From NCBI GenBank assembly GCA_000320605.2, contig KB445794.1:1241992-1305991 (forward strand): DNA of 64,000 nt, given 5' to 3'. The notes beneath the pieces are model-generated. The model had not been told where the DNA came from, ran no database searches, and saw nothing but the letters and a program-made list of their open reading frames with translations. This DNA is from Gelatoporia subvermispora B (lineage: Eukaryota; Basidiomycota; Agaricomycetes; Polyporales; Gelatoporiaceae). Each line of letters opens with the position of its first letter. Position 1 is the stretch's first letter. The translations under genes and the position numbers were made by a program. This document shows positions 61,289 to 64,000 of this stretch, one piece after another.

Positions 61289-61645
61289 GCATGAATCTTC
61301 CTCACTGTGAGCATCAACCAGCTACATGTTTGTATCAGAATGTCTTAATAACGACACTAGATGCCACGAATGTTCCCATACGCCCTACAAACCATATGAT
61401 GGAATAGGATCCACGGCGGTTTGCTGATACAGAGCTCCTCATATCAGCGTCCGAACTACCGCCTCGACATCCCAAGACCCAGCTATGCCTTGTGCCCCAG
61501 CTATCAGCAGGTCCGGCCAGCTTTCTACGCTTGTTATGAAAAGGCGCTCTGAGACGCCATATTAACTGCGAACAGAGGATGAATGTACAGGCCATTATAG
61601 TAACTACATTCCATGTACAGATACAGCATGATACCAGTCCACAAA
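61289..61645. other. Convergent intergenic region downstream of TOR
   Basis: About 360 bp between converging 3' ends; nothing else is seen. Confidence 0.5.
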
Positions 61646-64000
61646 TCACCAGAATGCACACCATCCAGAGAAACATTGACATAGGTTTTCTAGTGAAGTG
61701 GCTTGAATGATGAGCTTGTCCACTTGTTCTGGTACGGTCAGAGAGACATCCGGGTTGAAGTCGCGGCCTGCACAGTTCAAGGTAAGGAAGCAATGTCATC
61801 TAACAGGATCGTTGAACGCACCAGTCAACTTGTTTTGCACGCGATTGTAGACGAAGACAGCTCGCTCGTTCCGGATCTCTTGGTCCTCTGGCGAGACATC
61901 AGTGTGATTCGTGGAAAGAAGTGATGATAAGCGTACCATTAAAGATGTCATTTTCATCCGCCTTGAGCTTGCGTGAAGGCGCTTGCGGATATGCTGCAAC
62001 GCGAGCCATCTCAGTCCGAGAGGCGGTCGTAGAACCTAAGAAGATTGTGAGAGTCGGAGCAACGCGTCTCGATATATTTCTACCTTCAGGTCTCCGAGCC
62101 TCAGTGTCGGTCTGCATTAACCTCCAGTTGATCAAGGGATCATAGACGAAAGCTTCCAGTACTGCCATCAATGACTCCTTGTTATCCCGCAGGACCTTCA
62201 TGCTGATCTCGCACGTGATCCTGAAGCTGCCCTCAATGCCGCTGACCTCCATCGCATGCGTGAGCATCCGCGTCAGACGGAAAGGAATCTTCTCCGGGAA
62301 CTTCTCGCGATGCATCGCAACCTCGAAGCAGTCGCCGAAATCGATGTGGACGACCTTGCCCGTGTTGCGCTCGAGCATCAGGTTGGACGGGTGTCGATCG
62401 CCTAAGCCGAGAATGTGTCCAACCATACTATTTACCGCAAGCGAGCGCGTGTATGTTGCACGCCGTTCCAGCCAATGCTCCGAGGTGACGCTCTTGAGCC
62501 AGAGTACGCGGTACAGGTCTTGACCGGTAGTGTTCTCGAGAGCATATTCGAACACCTCGATCTTGTTGAGTAAGATGAGGTTCTCGTAATCTGGTGCCAT
62601 CTAGCATAATGTATGTTATAACCTGTGGGAAATATTGCAGACGAAGAATCTACCTGTAGCATCAAGCGGTACTCGATGTTCAGCAGGACCTTGCGCGACT
62701 CTCGGTAGTCGCGCACCAGGACATGCAGTGTATCGCTGTCCTGAACCCATCCAAGCAGACCTGCATTCGGTGCCAAGGGTATGACAGGGAACCGCTGGAT
62801 ATGTAGACGTCGCTTGAAGCAGTCTGTATCCACGGCGAGGAGATTATTGACGAGACTGAATAGCTGCATGACTCGTTCGTCTTGCCGCAAGTCCTCGTGA
62901 CCTAGTCCCAAGCCTCGTCAACAATGTTCTCGGAGATCACTGAACGTGACGCTACCTTTGAGAACAAATTGGTAGTCCTTTCCGTCACTACCCTTGAGTG
63001 ATAATCGACGCGGACGTTGTTTGGACGAGATAACGGTCAGCTTCGAGGTGAAGGAATTGATGGTGACGATTGGCTGGCCAGCGTGATAGGTGCCTGCAGG
63101 GTTACGTGTGAATTGAAGCATACAGCACTGTATCGCAATGAAGCTCACCAGGTACTGCCAAATCCAGGTTCCTCGCCTTGAGTAATTCGGGCGAGACAAA
63201 CTGAAGGTCGAGAGTTGTCAACTGAGGTAGTTGCTTCTCGATCTTCTTGAACACCCCGTAGTAAATCTCCCATGCCTTGTCCAGTTCCTTCGTGTCTCCA
63301 TATGCCTGATACCTTTTGCACGCTTGCCGTGCATCAAGCAAGTCACGTCCGAACACTTGGATGAAACTTGTCTCTCGAGCTGTTTGCGCGCCCTAAACGC
63401 ATCGGACGTCACACATATACGTAGCAACTTATTATGTAAATTTGCATACCTTCTCAAGGGTGTCGTGGAATGGCTCCAGATACGCTATCATGCCCAGCGG
63501 GTTCTTGTCGGTGAAGTAGAGACGCGACGCCTCTTCCAGTGCCTCGTGCCACTGCTCGTGCCACAAGATCGCAACGCGAATAAGCTCGTGACCGACGAGA
63601 AGAGCCTGCCGTATCGAACGGTCAGAAAATTGAGACGAACAGCCCACGGAAAACTGTACCTGCTCCACTATATTCCGACTGTGCTCCTTCATATGATTCA
63701 TGATCGCGAGCGCGGCATTTCTACGCGTCTCGCTCGACGATTTGGAAGCGACTGTCAGAGGGTACACCAAGGCCTGAGGGTGGTGTCTCCCAACGTCGTT
63801 GAGCAGACTGCTTATATTCCGTCTGATGTTTGCGCTTGGCGTCTGAATTCGAGCGATAATCTGAGGGATAACCTCCAACCAGGTGTCCACCTCGACGTCG
63901 CCGAAACCGCTGCTCATTGCGTTGCTGACGTCGTCATGGCCTCCGTACTTGAACCACAACGTCAGGAGACGGAGGGTGTCCTGAAGAGTGTTCTCATTCC
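61646..64000 (-). CDS. TOR: TOR serine/threonine kinase, C-terminal part (5' end off right edge)
   Basis: The catalytic subunit of TOR complexes that couple nutrients to growth. Only the C-terminal third is here. At the right edge is the end of the FAT domain ([20 protein letters not shown] with [15 protein letters not shown]). The FRB domain follows: [20 protein letters not shown] with RLYF, then after an intron [17 protein letters not shown] and [19 protein letters not shown]; the Ser and Trp known to contact the FKBP12-rapamycin complex are kept. The kinase domain has [20 protein letters not shown] and [26 protein letters not shown] (catalytic loop) and [15 protein letters not shown] (DFG). 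A charged insert precedes the FATC exon [20 protein letters not shown] with [11 protein letters not shown], stop at 61646-61648. About eight introns. The rest of the gene lies beyond 64000. Confidence 0.95.

Overview
This window looks like nuclear DNA of a filamentous basidiomycete, probably an Agaricomycete. The genes are eukaryotic, almost all of them broken by short introns (about 50-65 bp, GT...AG). The gene content is typical of that class: tandem fungal Zn2Cys6/MHR transcription factors, F-box proteins of the agaric type, a fungal vacuolar membrane protease, HUA1, a POM34-type nuclear pore protein, an RLM1-like MADS factor and TOR. No rRNA, tRNA, CRISPR or bacterial-type operon signal was seen. 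CDS coordinates below are genomic spans from start codon to stop codon including introns; introns were placed by reading frames and splice sites by eye.

Layout. 1-7.8 kb: two tandem minus-strand paralogous Zn2Cys6 regulators, the first cut by the left window edge. 7.8-10.97 kb: no supportable gene. 10.97-14.0 kb: a divergent pair, a casein kinase II alpha-like kinase (-) and a glycolipid transfer protein (+). 15.5-17.6 kb: a protein with four copies of an unfamiliar Cys/His/Trp module followed by a charged coiled coil. 18.0-20.6 kb: HUA1 and VPS28, both trafficking/ubiquitin genes on the minus strand. 20.6-24.3 kb: gene-poor, with a possible decayed Hsp70-like gene. 24.3-26.2 kb: an intact salicylate-hydroxylase-type flavin monooxygenase. 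27.5-29.6 kb: a divergent pair of small single-pass membrane proteins with low-complexity tails. 29.6-37.2 kb: a long gene-poor stretch with minisatellites, a GC-rich block and one doubtful small secreted protein.

37.3-43.4 kb holds an RLM1/MEF2-like MADS-box gene followed by two F-box genes. These sit in a tandem segmental duplication whose unit starts inside the last exon of the MADS gene. 43.5-61.3 kb is dense housekeeping DNA: vacuolar membrane M28 protease, NOL8-like RRM protein, TGS1 cap hypermethylase, a POM34-type nucleoporin, a large Zn2Cys6/RanBP-finger protein with an AlkB-like-looking C-terminus, an RCC2-like beta-propeller fused to a PHD finger, squalene synthase (ERG9) and a 74-residue protein. 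61.6-64 kb carries the C-terminal part of TOR kinase (FAT end, FRB, kinase, FATC), cut by the right edge.

There is no single metabolic cluster. The most unusual features are the repeated Cys/His/Trp module protein, the MADS-tail/F-box segmental duplication with decaying copies, and the composite Zn2Cys6/RanBP-finger protein.
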